Assembly (NCBI GenBank): GCA_020248985.1
Contig: JADCGL010000016.1
Location: 32,559-96,558, forward strand
Length of the DNA: 64,000 nucleotides
Origin: Telmatospirillum sp.
Lineage (GTDB): Bacteria; Pseudomonadota; Alphaproteobacteria; CACIAM-22H2
Reading direction: 5' to 3'
The translations under genes and the position numbers were made by a program. Below are positions 36,357-45,221 of the stretch, one piece after another. The stretch's first letter is position 1. Each line of letters begins with the position of its first letter. Under the pieces are notes generated by a model. That model was not told the DNA's origin. It did no database searches and saw nothing but the letters and a program-made list of their open reading frames with translations.

Positions 36357-37451
36357 ATGCGCCTTTCCACGACGCTGCTTTCGTATATCGGACGCCAGTT
36401 TCTTGGCGCACTCGCGGGCTTCTTTCTGCTGATGATGGCCCTTGTCTACATGTTCGAGGTCATCGAGTTGCTGCGCCGCTCGGCAAGCCGCCCCAGCGTG
36501 ACAACGCAGCTCGTGCTTCAGATGGCGTTCCTCAAACTGCCGCAGATGGCGGAAGAGCTGTGCCCGTTCATCGCCCTGTTTGCGGCGATGATCACGTTTT
36601 GGCGCCTCACCCGCTCGCACGAATTGACGGTCGCGCGCGCCGCCGGCGTGTCGGTGTGGCAGTTCTTGCTGCCGGTCGTCGGCATGGCCGTCGCCTACGG
36701 CATTTTTTCGGTCGCAATCCTTAATCCGGTTGCTGCCGCCCTCTATGGGCGTTTCGAGCGACTGGATGTCGAGGTCATGCAAGGACGCGGCAATCTGTTC
36801 GCGCTGTCCAACGCGGGATTTTGGCTGCGGCAGAACGACGCGTCCGGCGACTCGGTCGTCCATGCCCGGCGCGTCTCTTCTGCCGACATGCGCCTGTTCG
36901 ACGTGATCATCATCAATTTCGAAGGTCAGGACCGCTTCAAAAGCCGCATCGATGCGGCACGCGCCCAGCTCCATCCCGGCTACTGGGAAGTCGAAGACGC
37001 ATGGATCACCGCACCGGAACGGCCGGCCGTGTTCGAGCCGCGCCGCCGCGTTCCCACCAACATGACCGCCGAGCAAATTCAGGACTCGTTCTCCTCGCCT
37101 CTCACGATTTCCTTCTGGGACCTGCCGGCCTTCATCCGCCTGATCGAGACGGCGGGCTTCTCTGCCACGCGCCACCGGCTGCACTGGCACCAGCTTACGG
37201 CCCTGCCGCTGCTGCTGGCGGCAATGGTACTGATCGCAGCGACTTTTTCCTTGCGTCCGCACCGGCGCGGCGGGACCGGCATCATGATCGCGACCGGTAT
37301 CGGCACGGGCTTCGTGCTGTTTTTCGTCTCGAGCCTCGTCGGCGCGCTCGGCCAGAGCGCCACGATCCCGGTGGCGCTCGCCGCCTGGACGCCTGCCGCC
37401 GTCTCGAGCATGCTCGGCATCGCCATGCTGCTGCATCTGGAGGATGGCTGA
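36357..37451 (+). CDS. lptG: LPS export ABC transporter permease LptG
   Basis: Partner permease of LptF, 364 residues with the same 3+3 helix layout and a periplasmic jellyroll in the middle (about 140-265). The N terminus MRLSTTLLSYIGRQFLGALAGFFLLMMAL matches LptG style (quoted in part). ATG 36357 is used; an in-frame TTG at 36345 overlaps the lptF stop (TTGA) and is an alternative. lptD, which often follows in alphaproteobacteria, is absent here; surA comes next. Confidence 0.94.
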   Translation: MRLSTTLLSYIGRQFLGALAGFFLLMMALVYMFEVIELLRRSASRPSVTTQLVLQMAFLKLPQMAEELCPFIALFAAMITFWRLTRSHELTVARAAGVSVWQFLLPVVGMAVAYGIFSVAILNPVAAALYGRFERLDVEVMQGRGNLFALSNAGFWLRQNDASGDSVVHARRVSSADMRLFDVIIINFEGQDRFKSRIDAARAQLHPGYWEVEDAWITAPERPAVFEPRRRVPTNMTAEQIQDSFSSPLTISFWDLPAFIRLIETAGFSATRHRLHWHQLTALPLLLAAMVLIAATFSLRPHRRGGTGIMIATGIGTGFVLFFVSSLVGALGQSATIPVALAAWTPAAVSSMLGIAMLLHLEDG

Positions 37452-37476
37452 GCCCGCCTGTCCGTGACGCGCGAAT

Positions 37477-37505
37477 TGCGCCCGCAGCACTTTCGAACTA
37501 TAGAT
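37477..37505 (+). promoter_or_regulatory. Candidate promoter for surA, possibly leaderless
   Basis: TTGCGC (37477-37482), 17-base spacer, TATAGA (37500-37505). The expected start point, about seven to eight bases after the -10, falls on the A of the surA ATG at 37513. There is no purine-rich ribosome-binding site between. If active, this promoter would give a leaderless surA message. Confidence 0.4.
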
Positions 37506-37512
37506 TTTGCCC

Positions 37513-38784
37513 ATGAAACCCCAGAATCCAGCCGCCTGCCGCTTTGCCCTTGCCGTCGCCCTTCTGGTCGCGGGCGCTGCCCCGCTTGCGGCGCAAGAAC
37601 AGCGCATCATCGCGGTCGTCAATACCGAGATCGTGTCCAATTTCGACGTCGATTCACGTATCGGGCTCAATTTCGCGACGGTCCAGGGAGGCGCTTCGGC
37701 GGAGACGCGCGAGCGCGTGCGCCCGCAGATTTTGCGTCAGCTGATCGACGAGCGCATCCAAGTCCAGGAGGCCAAGCGGCTCGGCGTTTCGATTTCCAAA
37801 CGCGAGATCGACGCCCAGGTGGCGCGCCTCGAACGCGCGAACGGTCTGCCGCAAGGGGCGGTCGATCAGATCCTGCGGCGCGCCGGGTCCTCGCGCTCGG
37901 CGCTCGAGCGCCAGATCGAAGCCTCGATCGCGTGGGGCCGCATCGTCTCGGGCCGCCTGCGGCCGCAGATCGAGGTCAGCCAGGAAGAGATCCAAGAGAC
38001 TTTGGCGCGCTACTCCGAGGGCGAACCGGTCACCGAATATCTGCTCGCCGAAATCTTCCTGTCGATCGACAATCCCGACCAGGAGGCCGAGGTTGAGCGC
38101 AATGCCGAAGAGCTGATCGCGCGCCTGAAAGGCGGCCTGCCCTTCCCGGTTGCCGCCCAGCAGTTCAGCCAGGCGGCGTCGGCGATCGAGGGCGGCGATA
38201 TCGGTTGGGTGCAAAAGGGTCAGTTCGAGGACCCGATCGAGCAGGTTTTGGCGGGGCTCGACGTCAATGAAATCACCTTGCCCATCAAAACGCCGAGCGG
38301 CCTCTACATTTATGCGATGCGCGAAAAGCGCGTGCTCGCCCCGGCTTCGCCCGACGATGCGCTGATCGAAATCGCGCAGATGGTATTCCCGCTGCCGCCG
38401 GGCGCGACCCAGAGCGACCGCGAGACCACACTGGCGCTGGCCGAGACGGTACGCGAAACGGTCGAAGGCTGCGCCGATCTCGAACGCGTGGCGCAGGAAC
38501 TGCGTGTGCCCGCGCCCACGCGCCTTGCCGAAGTGCGCATCGGCGACCTTGCCGCGGATGCCCGCGCGCGCATCCGCCCGCTCAAAGTGGGCGAAATGAC
38601 CGAACCCGCGCCAGCACCGGGCGGTGTCGGAATGACGATGCTGTGCGTGCGCCAGGAGCCCAAATCCAATCTGCCTTCGGCGGCCGACATTGAAGAGAAC
38701 CTGATCCGCCAGCGCATCGACAATGCCGCCCGTCGCTACCTGCGCGATCTGCGGCGCGTGGCCGTGATCGACATCCGGGCCTGA
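37513..38784 (+). CDS. surA: Periplasmic chaperone / peptidyl-prolyl isomerase SurA
   Basis: Periplasmic chaperone for outer-membrane proteins. 423 residues with a signal peptide (about 1-27, ending APLAAQ). The SurA N domain follows (about 30-150, [20 protein letters not shown]), then a parvulin domain (about 170-270; [20 protein letters not shown]) and a second, degenerate C-terminal parvulin-like region. ATG 37513 is used; a TTG two codons earlier is possible. It lies between lptG and rsmA in the conserved envelope/rRNA-methylase cluster, without lptD or pdxA. Confidence 0.93.
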   Translation: MKPQNPAACRFALAVALLVAGAAPLAAQEQRIIAVVNTEIVSNFDVDSRIGLNFATVQGGASAETRERVRPQILRQLIDERIQVQEAKRLGVSISKREIDAQVARLERANGLPQGAVDQILRRAGSSRSALERQIEASIAWGRIVSGRLRPQIEVSQEEIQETLARYSEGEPVTEYLLAEIFLSIDNPDQEAEVERNAEELIARLKGGLPFPVAAQQFSQAASAIEGGDIGWVQKGQFEDPIEQVLAGLDVNEITLPIKTPSGLYIYAMREKRVLAPASPDDALIEIAQMVFPLPPGATQSDRETTLALAETVRETVEGCADLERVAQELRVPAPTRLAEVRIGDLAADARARIRPLKVGEMTEPAPAPGGVGMTMLCVRQEPKSNLPSAADIEENLIRQRIDNAARRYLRDLRRVAVIDIRA

Positions 38785-38831
38785 CGGCGATCGACCGGCC
38801 CACGCAGCCGCGCCCGCCCGCCGCCGACGGC

Positions 38832-39662
38832 TTGCCGCCGCTTGCCGAGATCGTGCGCAAGCACGGTCTGGCCGCGCGCAAATCGCTGGGCCAGCATTTT
38901 TTGTTCGACCTCAATCTCACGCGCCGCATCGCGCGCGCGGCAGGCGACCTCGGCAGCGGCACCACCATCGAGGTCGGTCCGGGCCCCGGCGGCCTCACGC
39001 GCGGGCTCCTGGCCGAAGGCGCAGCCCATCTCGTCGTCGTTGAGCGCGATGCGCGCGCGCTGCCCGCCCTCGCGGAAATTGCCGCTTTCTGGGGCCGCGA
39101 ACGCCTGACGATCGTCGAAGGCGACGCGCTCGAACTCGATCTCGCCGCGATGGGAACGGCACCGCGGCGCATCGTCGCCAACCTGCCCTACAATGTCGGC
39201 ACGCCAATGCTGCTCGCCTGGCTCGCGCGCCCCGATGCGTTCGAAACGCTGGTCGTGATGCTGCAGAAAGAAGTGGTCGAGCGCCTTGCGGCGGCGCCGG
39301 GCAGTGCTGCCTACGGGCGACTGTCGGTCGCCGCCCAATGGCGCTGGCAGGTTCGGCGGCTGTTCGACGTCGCCCCCAGCGCCTTCTCGCCGCCGCCTGC
39401 GGTCGTGTCGGCCGTGGCGGAATTGCGGCCGCGCGCCCAACCGCTCGCCGAAGCGGACGCCAAAACGCTCGAGCGCGTCGTGGCCGCAGCCTTCGGCCAA
39501 CGGCGCAAGATGCTGCGCCAGTCGCTCAAAGCACTCGGCGGCGATCCGCTCGCGCTGTGTGCGGCGGCCGCCATCGATGCCACTCGGCGCGCCGAAACTT
39601 TGTCTGTCGAGGAATTCTGCGCGCTCGCGCGCGCTGTCAGCGCCCGTCGCGCAGGCGTTTGA
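38832..39662 (+). CDS. rsmA: 16S rRNA dimethyladenosine transferase (KsgA)
   Basis: Methylates two adjacent adenosines in the 3' hairpin of 16S rRNA. 276 residues from the TTG at 38832. Motifs: [21 protein letters not shown] motif [20 protein letters not shown], and the catalytic [12 protein letters not shown] reading frame without stop continues upstream to 38781, where CTG overlaps the surA stop; the residues encoded there resemble the N-terminal extension of relatives. No ATG or GTG is available, so the start is uncertain. The 3' end overlaps convergent gmk by 26 bases. Confidence 0.92.
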   Translation: MPPLAEIVRKHGLAARKSLGQHFLFDLNLTRRIARAAGDLGSGTTIEVGPGPGGLTRGLLAEGAAHLVVVERDARALPALAEIAAFWGRERLTIVEGDALELDLAAMGTAPRRIVANLPYNVGTPMLLAWLARPDAFETLVVMLQKEVVERLAAAPGSAAYGRLSVAAQWRWQVRRLFDVAPSAFSPPPAVVSAVAELRPRAQPLAEADAKTLERVVAAAFGQRRKMLRQSLKALGGDPLALCAAAAIDATRRAETLSVEEFCALARAVSARRAGV

Positions 39663-40272
39663 CGAAATCGCCGAGCCCGATCTGGCGCTCGCGCTTGATG
39701 CGCTCGGCTGCCAGAACCGACTGCACTTCGGCGACCGACCGGTCGAGATCGCGGTTGACCACGATATAGTCGTATTCCGGCCAGTGGCTCATTTCGTTGG
39801 AGGCCTGCGCCATGCGCTGGGCCACCACATGTGCCGGATCCTGCGCACGCGCATTGAGCCGGCGCTCGAGTTCGGCGGTCGATGGCGGCAGGATGAACAC
39901 AGTCACGAGATCGGCCGCGAGCTTTTCGCGGATCTGCTGGGTGCCCTGCCAGTCGATGTCGAACAGCACGTCGCGCCCCTCGCGCAGGCTTGCCTCAACG
40001 GGGCCGCGCGGCGTGCCGTAGTAGTTGCCGAAAACCTTGGCATGCTCGAGAAATTCGCCGCGATTGATGCGCAGGCCGAACTCCGTCGAGTCCACGAAGA
40101 AATAATCCTGGCCGTCGATTTCGCCGGGCCGTTTGGGCCGCGTCGTCGCCGACACCGACATCGCAAGGCCCGGCTCGCGGCGCAGCAATTCGCGGCTGAT
40201 CGACGTCTTGCCCGCTCCCGACGGCGAGGACAGCACCAGCATCAAACCGCGGCGGTAGATCGCGTCGTCCAT
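39637..40272 (-). CDS. gmk: Guanylate kinase
   Basis: Phosphorylates GMP to GDP. 211 residues with the P-loop [11 protein letters not shown] at about 15-25, the GMP-binding segment [22 protein letters not shown] and the lid/CORE residues typical of the family ([11 protein letters not shown]). It follows yicC by nine bases on the minus strand, a common proteobacterial pair. Its last 26 bases overlap the end of rsmA. Confidence 0.97.
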   Translation of the reverse strand: MDDAIYRRGLMLVLSSPSGAGKTSISRELLRREPGLAMSVSATTRPKRPGEIDGQDYFFVDSTEFGLRINRGEFLEHAKVFGNYYGTPRGPVEASLREGRDVLFDIDWQGTQQIREKLAADLVTVFILPPSTAELERRLNARAQDPAHVVAQRMAQASNEMSHWPEYDYIVVNRDLDRSVAEVQSVLAAERIKRERQIGLGDFVKRLRDGR

Positions 40273-40281
40273 CGCTTCTCG

Positions 40282-41172
40282 TCACTCCACGTTTGCGGCC
40301 TGCTCGCGCATGCGGTCGATCGCCGTCTTGAGCGCAAGCCCGATGCGCGTCAGCGCAATGTCGGACGCTTTCGAGCACAGCGTATTGGCCTCGCGGTTGA
40401 ACTCCTGGCTCAGGAAGTCGAGCTTGCGCCCGACAGCGCCCTTGCCCGCAAACAATTCGCGCGCCTGGCCAATGTGCGCCTGCAGTCGGTCGAGTTCTTC
40501 GCGCACATCGGCTTTGACCGCAAGCAACGCCGCCTCGTGCGCCAAACGCTCGGGCGACAAGCCGGCCTGGCCTCCCAGCAATTCGGCCATTTGCGCTTCG
40601 AGTTTGGCCTTGAGGGCGGCGGGCTGTGCGGCGGCGCTGGCCGCAGCTTCGCGCGTGAGGGCTTCGATCTCGTCGAGCGCAGCGTCGAGCACGCGGGCGA
40701 GGGCGGCCCCCTCTTTGGCGCGCGCTTCGACGAGGCCGGCAAGCGCGCCGTCGAGTGCCGACAGGATTGCTGCATCGAGCTTCGCCTGGTCGGCCTCGTC
40801 GAGCGGCGTTTCGCCGACCGTCTCGAGCACGCCGCGAATGGCGAGAATGCCGTCGAGCCGCGGGGCCGCCGCATCGATGCGACCGGACAATTCGCCCATC
40901 AGTGCGAGCGCCTGGTCGAGGGCAGCGCGGTTGACCTGCAGGCGCGGGCCCAGCGTCGGCGTTTCGATCGTCAGATTGAGCGCCACGTTGCCGCGGTCGA
41001 ATCGCCTGGCGGCGCGCGTGCGAATTTCGCCTTCAAGCCGGTCGTAGCCCGGCGGCAGACGCAGCCGCACTTCGAGGCCGCGCCCGTTGACCGAGCGCGC
41101 CTCCCACGTCGCCACGCGCCCCAAAGCCTCGGCGCTGGCACGGGCAAATCCCGTCATGCTGGCAAGCGGCAC
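40282..41172 (-). CDS. yicC: YicC-family endoribonuclease
   Basis: A 296-residue YicC protein: N-terminal domain beginning ASMTGFARASAE and RSVNGRGLEVRLRLP, C-terminal DUF1732 with KLDFLSQEFNREANTLCSKA near the end. E. coli YicC is an endoribonuclease acting on RNA structures. The GTG at 41172 is preferred because GAGGGAG lies upstream and it gives MPLASMTGFAR; ATG 41157 is the alternative. It is the first gene of the yicC-gmk pair. Confidence 0.93.
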   Translation of the reverse strand: MPLASMTGFARASAEALGRVATWEARSVNGRGLEVRLRLPPGYDRLEGEIRTRAARRFDRGNVALNLTIETPTLGPRLQVNRAALDQALALMGELSGRIDAAAPRLDGILAIRGVLETVGETPLDEADQAKLDAAILSALDGALAGLVEARAKEGAALARVLDAALDEIEALTREAAASAAAQPAALKAKLEAQMAELLGGQAGLSPERLAHEAALLAVKADVREELDRLQAHIGQARELFAGKGAVGRKLDFLSQEFNREANTLCSKASDIALTRIGLALKTAIDRMREQAANVE

Positions 41173-41263
41173 TGGCGTTTCTCCCTCTGCGGTCCGACCG
41201 CACATCCGAATCGTCGGGCCGTGCGCAACCCGTTATACAGTGCCCGGGAAAGGGCACAACGTC

Positions 41264-42025
41264 ATGCAAAGTTGGCGAAACATTCTGATTACAGGCGGCT
41301 CCTCCGGGCTGGGGGCCGCAATGGCCCAGAAATTGGCCGGTCCTGGTGTGCGGCTCGCCTTGACCGGCCGGAACCGAGATCGCTTGGCCCAGGTGGCGGC
41401 TCTGTGCGCAGCAAAGGGCGCAACGCTCGAAACGGCCGTGCTCGACGTCGCCGACAAGGAGGCGATGGCTGCGTTCGTCACGGCCGTGGATGCCGCCGCC
41501 CCGCTCGACTTGATCGTGGCGAATGCGGGTACCTCTGCCGGCACGGGAAACGGTGCCGAAAGCGCCGAACAAGCCAGGCGCATCTTCGCCGTCAATGTCG
41601 ACGGCGTGGTGAATACGGTTGCCCCCGTTCTGGACGCCATGGCCGCCCGCGGCCGTGGCCAGATCGCGATCGTTTCGTCGCTGGCGGGGTTCCGCGGGCT
41701 GCCCGGTGCCCCCGCCTATTGCGCGAGCAAAGCTGCGGTACGCGTGTGGGGCGAGGCGCTGCGCGCCGACTGGGGCCCCCGCGGCGTGCGCGTCAACGTG
41801 GTCTGCCCGGGCTTCGTGACCACGCGCATGACGGCGCGAAACAATTTCCGCATGCCGCTGCTGATGTCGGCGGAGCGCGCCGTATCGATCATCTGCGACG
41901 GCCTCGCGCGCGACGTGGGCCGAATTGCGTTCCCCCGTCGCATGTACGCTGCATCGTGGCTGCTGGCAGCCTTGCCCGGTTTCGTACTCGATCCGCTGTT
42001 GCGCCGCCTGCCGCGAAAAGCTTGA
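41264..42025 (+). CDS. SDR-family NAD(P)-dependent oxidoreductase
   Basis: A 253-residue classical short-chain dehydrogenase: cofactor motif TGGSSGLGAAMA, NAG at about 88-90, catalytic Ser in IVSSLAG and YCASK (Tyr and Lys) around 152-156. The C-terminal part has a hydrophobic stretch (ASWLLAALPGFVL) before a basic tail, as in SDRs that associate with membranes. The substrate is unknown. It precedes the PAS_5 gene by 11 bases, and the two may be co-transcribed. Confidence 0.9.
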   Translation: MQSWRNILITGGSSGLGAAMAQKLAGPGVRLALTGRNRDRLAQVAALCAAKGATLETAVLDVADKEAMAAFVTAVDAAAPLDLIVANAGTSAGTGNGAESAEQARRIFAVNVDGVVNTVAPVLDAMAARGRGQIAIVSSLAGFRGLPGAPAYCASKAAVRVWGEALRADWGPRGVRVNVVCPGFVTTRMTARNNFRMPLLMSAERAVSIICDGLARDVGRIAFPRRMYAASWLLAALPGFVLDPLLRRLPRKA

Positions 42026-42036
42026 ATGCCTTCGCT

Positions 42037-42495
42037 ATGACGTTGTTTGCTCCGCCGTTCGAATGGCCGCCGCAGACCGAGCGCCTAGCGCGGTTCTACG
42101 CCTATTGGCAGACGCGCTGCGGCGATCGGCTGTTCCCGGCGCGCCGCGACATCGATCCCATTGAGTTCTGGTATGTGTGGCGCGACGTTCTGCTGCTCGA
42201 CGTCCTGCACGGGCCGCGCTTGCGCTTCGTGTACCGCGTATGCGGAACGGGACATGTCGAATGGCGCGGCAAAGATCTGACCGGCAAGGAAGCGGACGAC
42301 AGCGCGTCCCCGCAGCTCGACGGAACGTCGCTTTCCGGCTGGACAGACTGCGTTGCGCAGCGGCGGCCCAATCTCCAGAAGCTGCAAGGCATCTTCGACG
42401 ACCGGCTGCTGCATTTCTGGACCTTGCGTCTGCCTTTGGGCGACAGCGACGCGCGCGTCGATATGGTGCTGACGGCGCGCCAAGTCCCGCGTTAG
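42037..42495 (+). CDS. PAS_5 domain protein
   Basis: A 152-residue protein matching the PAS_5 (DUF1488-unrelated, PF07310-type) family common in Rhodospirillales: LARFYAYWQTRCGDRLFPARRDIDP, then WRDVLLLDVLHGPRLRFVYRVCGT with the PAS-like strand pattern, and a final HFWTLRLPLGDS. Ligand and partner are unknown. Several copies usually occur per genome in this order. The ATG at 42037 lies 11 bases after the SDR stop. Its stop overlaps convergent mltG by four bases. Confidence 0.8.
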   Translation: MTLFAPPFEWPPQTERLARFYAYWQTRCGDRLFPARRDIDPIEFWYVWRDVLLLDVLHGPRLRFVYRVCGTGHVEWRGKDLTGKEADDSASPQLDGTSLSGWTDCVAQRRPNLQKLQGIFDDRLLHFWTLRLPLGDSDARVDMVLTARQVPR

Positions 42496-43484
42496 CGCTG
42501 CCCCGCCGCGCGCGCGCGTTCGATTTCGCGCAGCCGTGCTACATTGCGATTGTGCTCGGGCAAAGTGCGCGCGAAAACATGTCGCCCCTCGCCGTCGGCC
42601 ACGAAATAAAGCGCGTCGTCCGCCGGCGGGTTGAGCACAGCCGCGAGGGCTGCACGCCCCGGATTGGCGATCGGCGTGGGCGGCAGACCTTCGATCGCGT
42701 AGGTATTCCAGGCATGCCGCGTGTCGAGATCCGCACGGCTCAAGGGGCGCCCGAGCGGTACGCCCGGCGACAGGCCATAAGCGACGGTCGGATCGGCCTG
42801 CAGGCGCATTTTGCGGCGCAGACGGTTGACGAACACCGCAGCCACGCGCCCGCGTTCGTCGGCGTGGGCGGTCTCGCGCTCGACGATCGAGGCCAGAACA
42901 ACGGCCTCGGCGGGCGTTGCGAGCGGCAGATCGGGCGCGCGCTTCTCCCACAATTCGGCCACCGTCTCGCGCATCGCGCGCTGCGCGCGCTCGAGCGTGC
43001 GGCCGCGCGGCTCGCCCCAGCTGTAAAAATAGGTTTCGGGCAGCAGGCTGCCCTCGGGCGGCACGGTATCGAGTGTCCCGTCGAAACCTTCGGCGGCGCG
43101 CAGCAATTCGACGATCTGCGCCGACATCAGCCCCTCGGCAAACGTAATGCGGCGCTGCACGGTGCGCCCGCTCGCGAGCAGTTCGCCCGCCGCGCGTGCG
43201 CTGACGCCGGCCGCAAACAAATACTCGCCGGCTTTGAATCGCGGCAAGGTGCCGTCCCAGCGTGAACCGGCCAAAAAGGCCCAGGGCGAGGCCAGCACGC
43301 CGCGCTCGACAAGCAGGCGCGCAATATCCTCGGCCCCCGCCCCGCGCGGGATCACAAGCTGGATGTCGGCAGTCGAAGGACCGGTGCGCGAATAGCGTTC
43401 GGCCAGAGCCCAGATAAACAGGGCCGCGAAAAAGGCGAAAGACAAAGCCGCAAGCGCGAGGCCTCGGACAAGCCTACGCGACAC
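42492..43484 (-). CDS. mltG: Endolytic murein transglycosylase
   Basis: Inner-membrane lytic transglycosylase that ends nascent glycan strands. 330 residues: one membrane helix (about 9-28), LysM-like part (about 40-105), then the YceG catalytic domain with EGSLLPETYFYSWG, the catalytic Glu in ASIVERET (about 202) and the closing segment TYAIEGLPPTPIANPG. It follows fabF by 12 bases, as in many proteobacteria (acpP-fabF-mltG). Confidence 0.96.
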   Translation of the reverse strand: MSRRLVRGLALAALSFAFFAALFIWALAERYSRTGPSTADIQLVIPRGAGAEDIARLLVERGVLASPWAFLAGSRWDGTLPRFKAGEYLFAAGVSARAAGELLASGRTVQRRITFAEGLMSAQIVELLRAAEGFDGTLDTVPPEGSLLPETYFYSWGEPRGRTLERAQRAMRETVAELWEKRAPDLPLATPAEAVVLASIVERETAHADERGRVAAVFVNRLRRKMRLQADPTVAYGLSPGVPLGRPLSRADLDTRHAWNTYAIEGLPPTPIANPGRAALAAVLNPPADDALYFVADGEGRHVFARTLPEHNRNVARLREIERARAAGQR

Positions 43485-43496
43485 GGGGCGCTTGCC

Positions 43497-44759
43497 TCAC
43501 GTCGGACGCGAGAAAATCACCGCGGCATTGGTGCCGCCGAAGCCGAAGCTGTTGGAAAGCGCGTGGCGGATCGGACGCTGCTTGGCGTGGATCGGCACGA
43601 GGTCGATGTCGCAGCCTTCCGACGGATTCTCGAGATTGCGCGTCGGCGGCGCGACCTGGTCGCGCAAGGCGAGGATCGAGAAGACGGCTTCAACGCCGCC
43701 CGCCGCTCCCAACAGATGCCCGATTGCCGACTTGGTCGAGGACATCGACAGCTTGTAGGCCGCCGGTCCGAAGAGGCGCTTGACCGCGCCGAGCTCGATT
43801 TCGTCGCCGAGCGGCGTCGAGGTGCCGTGCGCGTTGATGTAGTCGATGTCACCCACGTCGAGCTTGGCATTGCGCAGGGCCGCGCGCATCGCGCGGAACC
43901 CGCCATTGCCGTCTTCGGGCGGGGCCGTGATGTGGTGCGCGTCGCCCGACAGGCCGTAGCCCGTAAGCTCGGCGTAGATCTTGGCGCCGCGCTTTTTGGC
44001 GTGCTCGTATTCCTCGAGCACGACCACGCCCGCCCCTTCACCCATGACGAAGCCGTCGCGGCCTTTGTCCCAGGGGCGCGAGGCGCGCTGCGGTTCGTCG
44101 TTGAAACCGGTCGACAAAGCGCGCGCGGCAGCAAAACCCGCAATGCCGAGGCGGCAGATCGCCGCTTCCGTGCCGCCCGCAACCATCACGTCGGCGTCGC
44201 CCAGCATGATCAGACGGCCCGCGTCGCCGATCGCATGCGCACCCGTGGCGCAAGCGGTCACGGCCGAGTGGTTCGGCCCGCGGAAGCCGTATTTGATCGA
44301 AAGATGGCCCGACACGAGATTGATCAGGGCCGAAGGAATGAAAAAAGGCGATATTCGGCGCGGGCCTCGCTCCTTGAGCGTGATCGCACCGTCGTAGATC
44401 GCCTGCAGACCGCCGATTCCGGAGCCGATCATGACGCCGGTGCGGTCCTGGCTTTCCTCGTCGGTCGGTTTCCAGCCCGAGTCTTCGACCGCTTGCGTTG
44501 CCGCCGCCAGACCGAAGATGATGAACGGATCCATCTTCTTCTGGTCCTTGTGCGGGACCCAATCGTCGGCGTTGAAGCGCCCTTCGGACGTTTCGCCGAG
44601 CGGCACCTGCCCGGCGATCTTCGCCGGCAGGTCCGACACATCGAAAGACTGAATCGCGCCGAGGCCGGACTCGCCGGCGATCAGACGCTTCCAGGTCGCT
44701 TCGACCCCGCACGCCAACGGCGTGACGAGACCAAGCCCGGTGACAACGACGCGACGCAT
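43497..44759 (-). CDS. fabF: Beta-ketoacyl-ACP synthase II
   Basis: Condensing enzyme of fatty-acid elongation. 420 residues. The Cys-His-His triad is visible: Cys in SAVTACATGAH (about 164), His in NAHGTSTPLGD (about 305) and His in SAIGHLLGAAGG (about 340). The C-terminal SNSFGFGGTNAAVIF is also typical. The ATG at 44759 gives MRRVVVTGLG. It lies between acpP and mltG on one transcript. Confidence 0.97.
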   Translation of the reverse strand: MRRVVVTGLGLVTPLACGVEATWKRLIAGESGLGAIQSFDVSDLPAKIAGQVPLGETSEGRFNADDWVPHKDQKKMDPFIIFGLAAATQAVEDSGWKPTDEESQDRTGVMIGSGIGGLQAIYDGAITLKERGPRRISPFFIPSALINLVSGHLSIKYGFRGPNHSAVTACATGAHAIGDAGRLIMLGDADVMVAGGTEAAICRLGIAGFAAARALSTGFNDEPQRASRPWDKGRDGFVMGEGAGVVVLEEYEHAKKRGAKIYAELTGYGLSGDAHHITAPPEDGNGGFRAMRAALRNAKLDVGDIDYINAHGTSTPLGDEIELGAVKRLFGPAAYKLSMSSTKSAIGHLLGAAGGVEAVFSILALRDQVAPPTRNLENPSEGCDIDLVPIHAKQRPIRHALSNSFGFGGTNAAVIFSRPT

Positions 44760-44787
44760 CGTGGGATCCGCTCCGGCCGTTTGCGAC

Positions 44788-45024
44788 TTAGCCTTTGGCC
44801 TTGCCGATGAAGTCGATCGCGTCCTTGACGGTCGAAATCTTCTCGGCGGCATCGTCCGGAATCTCGATGCTGAACTCTTCTTCGAACGCCATGACGAGCT
44901 CGACCGTGTCGAGACTGTCCGCGCCCAGATCGTCGACGAAGCTCGCGTTTTCCGTCACCTTCGCTTCTTCCACGCCCAGGTGGTCGACGACGATTTTCTT
45001 CACGCGTTCAGCAATCTCGCTCAT
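44788..45024 (-). CDS. acpP: Acyl carrier protein
   Basis: The 78-residue acidic carrier of fatty-acid synthesis. Ser37 in [12 protein letters not shown] receives the phosphopantetheine arm. The ATG at 45024 is chosen because AGAGGA precedes it and homologues begin [10 protein letters not shown]; an upstream ATG at 45084 adds unrelated residues. It has its own 197-base upstream region after fabG, so independent expression is likely, as expected for an abundant protein. Confidence 0.98.
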   Translation of the reverse strand: MSEIAERVKKIVVDHLGVEEAKVTENASFVDDLGADSLDTVELVMAFEEEFSIEIPDDAAEKISTVKDAIDFIGKAKG

Positions 45025-45122
45025 TGTATTCCTCTCGTTCGGCTCCGTATCGGCTCCGTCCGAATGGACGATGGCCGATACCATTGACGATCCGCTTTCC
45101 GGGTTGTCCGGTCAAGACGGAG

Positions 45123-45161
45123 TCGATTTCCAATTCGGGGGGGTTGGTAACACAAAATCGA
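45123..45161. repeat. Inverted repeat between fabG and acpP
   Basis: TCGATTT (45123-45129) and AAATCGA (45155-45161) form a perfect 7-base inverted repeat with a 25-base spacer, about 100-140 bases upstream of the acpP start. It could be a regulatory site or part of an RNA hairpin; the long spacer makes either uncertain. Confidence 0.2.
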
Positions 45162-45221
45162 ACCGGTTGACCAGCCTGCGAATCATTCGCGAAGTCAGAG
45201 ACTTGCGGCGTCTCCGCAAAA

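Noticed and set aside
39286..42495. A 1069-codon plus-strand reading frame
   Set aside because: Only the last 152 codons (PAS_5 protein) look like a real protein; the rest runs antisense or out of frame over rsmA, gmk, yicC and the SDR.
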